Assembly: GCA_031278535.1 (NCBI GenBank)
Contig: JAITKH010000339.1
Location: forward strand, 1-7,485
Length of the DNA: 7,485 nucleotides
Direction: 5' to 3'
From: Planctomycetota bacterium
Lineage (GTDB): Bacteria; Planctomycetota; SZUA-567
The notes under the pieces: generated by a model
What the model saw: only the letters and a program-made list of their open reading frames with translations
Databases searched by the model: none
Told to the model about the DNA's origin: nothing
Shown: positions 6,072 to 7,485 of the stretch, in pieces
Position numbering within the stretch: the stretch's first letter is position 1
Layout: each line of letters opens with the position of its first letter
Program-made: the position numbers and the translations under genes

Positions 6072-7339
6072 TGATGGCTTTGGTCTTCGTGGCGACCCTC
6101 CTTATGGGCGTCCCCATTTCCTTCTCTCTCGGGCTCACCGCCGTGGTCGGCCTCTATGAGATGGACCCCGAGATTCTCATCGCCATTCCCCAAAAATTGT
6201 TCGCCACCTCCAATGCCTACAGCATGGTGGCCATTCCCTTGTTCATCATGGCCGGGGAAATCATGGGCATTTCCGGCGACGTCGGCCGGATGATGGAATT
6301 TGCCCGGGCGCTGGTGGGAAAGGTCCGGGGAGGGCTGGCCTATGTCTGTCTCATCGTCGGGACGATGATGGGCGGCCTCCTGGGCATGGCCAACGCCGCG
6401 GCGGCGCTCCTTTCCACCACACTCTATCCCGAAATGGTCAAGGACAAATACGAGCCGGAATTCGTGGCCAGCTTCGTCGCCTCGGTTTCGGTGATTTCGC
6501 CCATGATTCCGCCCGGCATGCTGTTCGTCATCTACGGAGTGGCGGCCAACACCTCCATCGCCTCGCTCTTTGCCGCCGGGCTGCCGACCGGGCTGATGAT
6601 CGCCGCCTTCCTGACGACAATCATCTACGTCAAGGGAAAGAAGGCCAACTGGCCGGTCTCCACCACCCGAACCACTCCCGGGGAATTCCTGCTGATCCTG
6701 AAACGCGCCTCCTTTTCCATCTTCGCGCCCATCATGATCTTTTCCTTCATTGCCATCGGCGTCTGCACCCCCACCGAATCGGCGGCCGTGGCCTGCGTCA
6801 TCAATTTTCTCGTGGGGGTGCTGGTTTACAAGAAGATCACGCTGCGGGACGTCAAGCGCATCCTCGCCTCCACAGCCGAAATCAGCGGCGCCATCCTCAT
6901 CATCAGTTCCATGGGCGGGGTGTTGGGCTGGAACCTGTCCTTGGCCATGATCCCCCAGACCATAGCCGCCGGCATCTCCGCCGTAAGCGAGAATCCCCTG
7001 GTAATCCTCCTGATCATCCAGGCGTTCCTGTTTTTCGTCGGCATGATCATGGACGCGGCGCCGGCGGTCATGATCCTGGTGCCGGTGTTCATGCCCATCG
7101 TGCAGCGCTTCGGATTCGACCCGGTTCATTTCGGGCTGCTGATGTGCTTCAACCTGTCCATTGGCCTGCTGACCCCCCCGGTGGGGACCGTGCTGTACAC
7201 GACGTCAGCGGCTACCGGGGTACCGCCCAGCGTCATGATCAGATCAATCTGGCCCTGGGTCTCCGCTCTCTCGGTGGTGCTGGCAATCGTCACTTTTTTC
7301 CCGCGGGCCATCATGTGGCTGCCGAAAATGATTATGTGA
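6068..7339 (+). CDS. dctM: TRAP transporter large permease subunit (DctM family), 423 aa
   Basis: This is the large, many-helix membrane subunit that carries the ion-driven transport pathway. Its length of 423 aa is that of a standard separate DctM (not a QM fusion). Family motifs in order: MGVPISFSLG (13-22), YSMVAIPLFIMAGEIM (51-66), GGLLGMANAAAAL (102-114), SVISPMIPPGMLFVIYG (141-157), TPTESAAVA (234-242), DAAPAVMILVPVFMPI (329-344) and LSIGLLTPPVGTVLY (363-377). The sequence is hydrophobic almost throughout. The start is ATG 6068, overlapping the dctQ stop as ATGA, with AGGGAG (6051-6056) 11 bases upstream; the next two codons are also ATG, so initiation at 6071 or 6074 would change the protein only trivially. 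The frame is open further upstream inside dctQ, but that reading is a shadow. It is the last recognisable gene of the operon in this window. Confidence 0.95.
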   Translation: MMMALVFVATLLMGVPISFSLGLTAVVGLYEMDPEILIAIPQKLFATSNAYSMVAIPLFIMAGEIMGISGDVGRMMEFARALVGKVRGGLAYVCLIVGTMMGGLLGMANAAAALLSTTLYPEMVKDKYEPEFVASFVASVSVISPMIPPGMLFVIYGVAANTSIASLFAAGLPTGLMIAAFLTTIIYVKGKKANWPVSTTRTTPGEFLLILKRASFSIFAPIMIFSFIAIGVCTPTESAAVACVINFLVGVLVYKKITLRDVKRILASTAEISGAILIISSMGGVLGWNLSLAMIPQTIAAGISAVSENPLVILLIIQAFLFFVGMIMDAAPAVMILVPVFMPIVQRFGFDPVHFGLLMCFNLSIGLLTPPVGTVLYTTSAATGVPPSVMIRSIWPWVSALSVVLAIVTFFPRAIMWLPKMIM

Positions 7340-7485
7340 AGGGAACTCCCGGAATGCTTCCGGCCCTAGTGTTCCGTACAGTCTCAATCTTTGCTTGAGA
7401 CTGTACGGGGAGCGCCCCCGGTTCATCCGGTTTCCGCCTACGGGGAAGTGAATTCCCCTCCGGCATCAGCGGTCAACCCCGGAAC
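7340..7485. other. Non-coding tail after dctM, rich in inverted repeats
   Basis: No coding sequence or start with a convincing ribosome site is seen up to the window edge. The stretch holds three separate inverted repeats: CCGGAA/TTCCGG around TGC (7349-7363), a perfect 14-bp stem (7374-7408, listed separately) and GGGGAA/TTCCCC around GTGAA (7442-7458). None is followed by a T-run. It could be the end of the transcription unit, or a spacer before another operon gene off the edge. Confidence 0.6.
7374..7408 (+). terminator. Perfect 14-bp stem-loop downstream of dctM, candidate operon end
   Basis: CCGTACAGTCTCAA (7374-7387) and TTGAGACTGTACGG (7395-7408) are exact inverted repeats around the 7-base loop TCTTTGC; two further G-U pairs could extend the RNA stem outward. 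It lies 34 bases after the dctM stop, a usual place for a terminator or a 3' mRNA-protecting hairpin. There is no T-tract after it (GG then AGCG), so a classical intrinsic terminator is not proven. A dispersed palindromic repeat, or the edge of a transposable element, are alternatives. The inverted repeat itself is certain; the function is not. Confidence 0.42.

Noticed and set aside
6005..7129. A 374-codon minus-strand frame
   Set aside because: It is antisense to dctM, rich in His/Asp/Gly repeats typical of reverse-read hydrophobic codons, and matches no family.
1..7485. CRISPR array, tRNA/rRNA genes, transposase, phage or toxin-antitoxin genes
   Set aside because: No regularly spaced repeats, no RNA gene sequence and no such protein motifs were found on either strand. 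The window reads as an ordinary metabolic and transport locus.

Overview
The window is a GC-rich, densely coded bacterial segment. It carries six protein genes in three blocks: a partial aldolase (minus strand, left edge), a GH57/DUF3536 glycosidase-like gene (plus strand), and a GntR-family regulator (minus strand) divergent from a three-gene TRAP transporter operon dctP-dctQ-dctM (plus strand). Shine-Dalgarno motifs precede most starts, and the TRAP binding protein has a Sec signal peptide, so a Gram-negative-type cell with a periplasm is likely. Strong G/C preference at third codon positions leaves long spurious ORFs on the opposite strand. I cannot name the lineage. DUF3536 proteins next to TRAP systems would fit several groups, for example Desulfovibrio-like bacteria, Lentisphaerae/Planctomycetes or Spirochaetes.

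Layout: 1-240 (minus) holds the N-terminal 80 codons of an HpcH/HpaI-type aldolase that runs off the window. 241-674 is a non-coding divergent spacer with one candidate promoter for each direction. 675-3335 (plus) is the 886-aa GH57/DUF3536 protein. It converges, across a gap of only 12 bp, on 3348-4145 (minus), an FCD-type GntR regulator. 4146-4365 is a regulatory spacer. It contains a regulator promoter and a well-formed promoter for the TRAP operon, with twin A-tracts upstream and a palindromic operator lying over the predicted transcription start. 4366-7339 is dctP, dctQ and dctM. A strong stem-loop sits between dctP and dctQ, and dctQ and dctM overlap by ATGA. 7340-7485 is non-coding and rich in inverted repeats, including a perfect 14-bp stem.

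How the parts may work together: the binding protein would capture an organic acid (TRAP substrates are usually carboxylates such as C4-dicarboxylates, sugar acids or keto acids), and DctQM would import it using an ion gradient. The GntR protein would repress the operon at the palindrome until an acid ligand binds its FCD domain. The aldolase makes or cleaves 2-keto acids and could belong to the same catabolism, but it is separated by the glycosidase gene and shows no copy of the operator, so that link is only inference. I see no sign of a new defence, mobile or RNA-based system. The points most worth a second look are the nested operator, the dctP-dctQ hairpin and the perfect palindrome after dctM.
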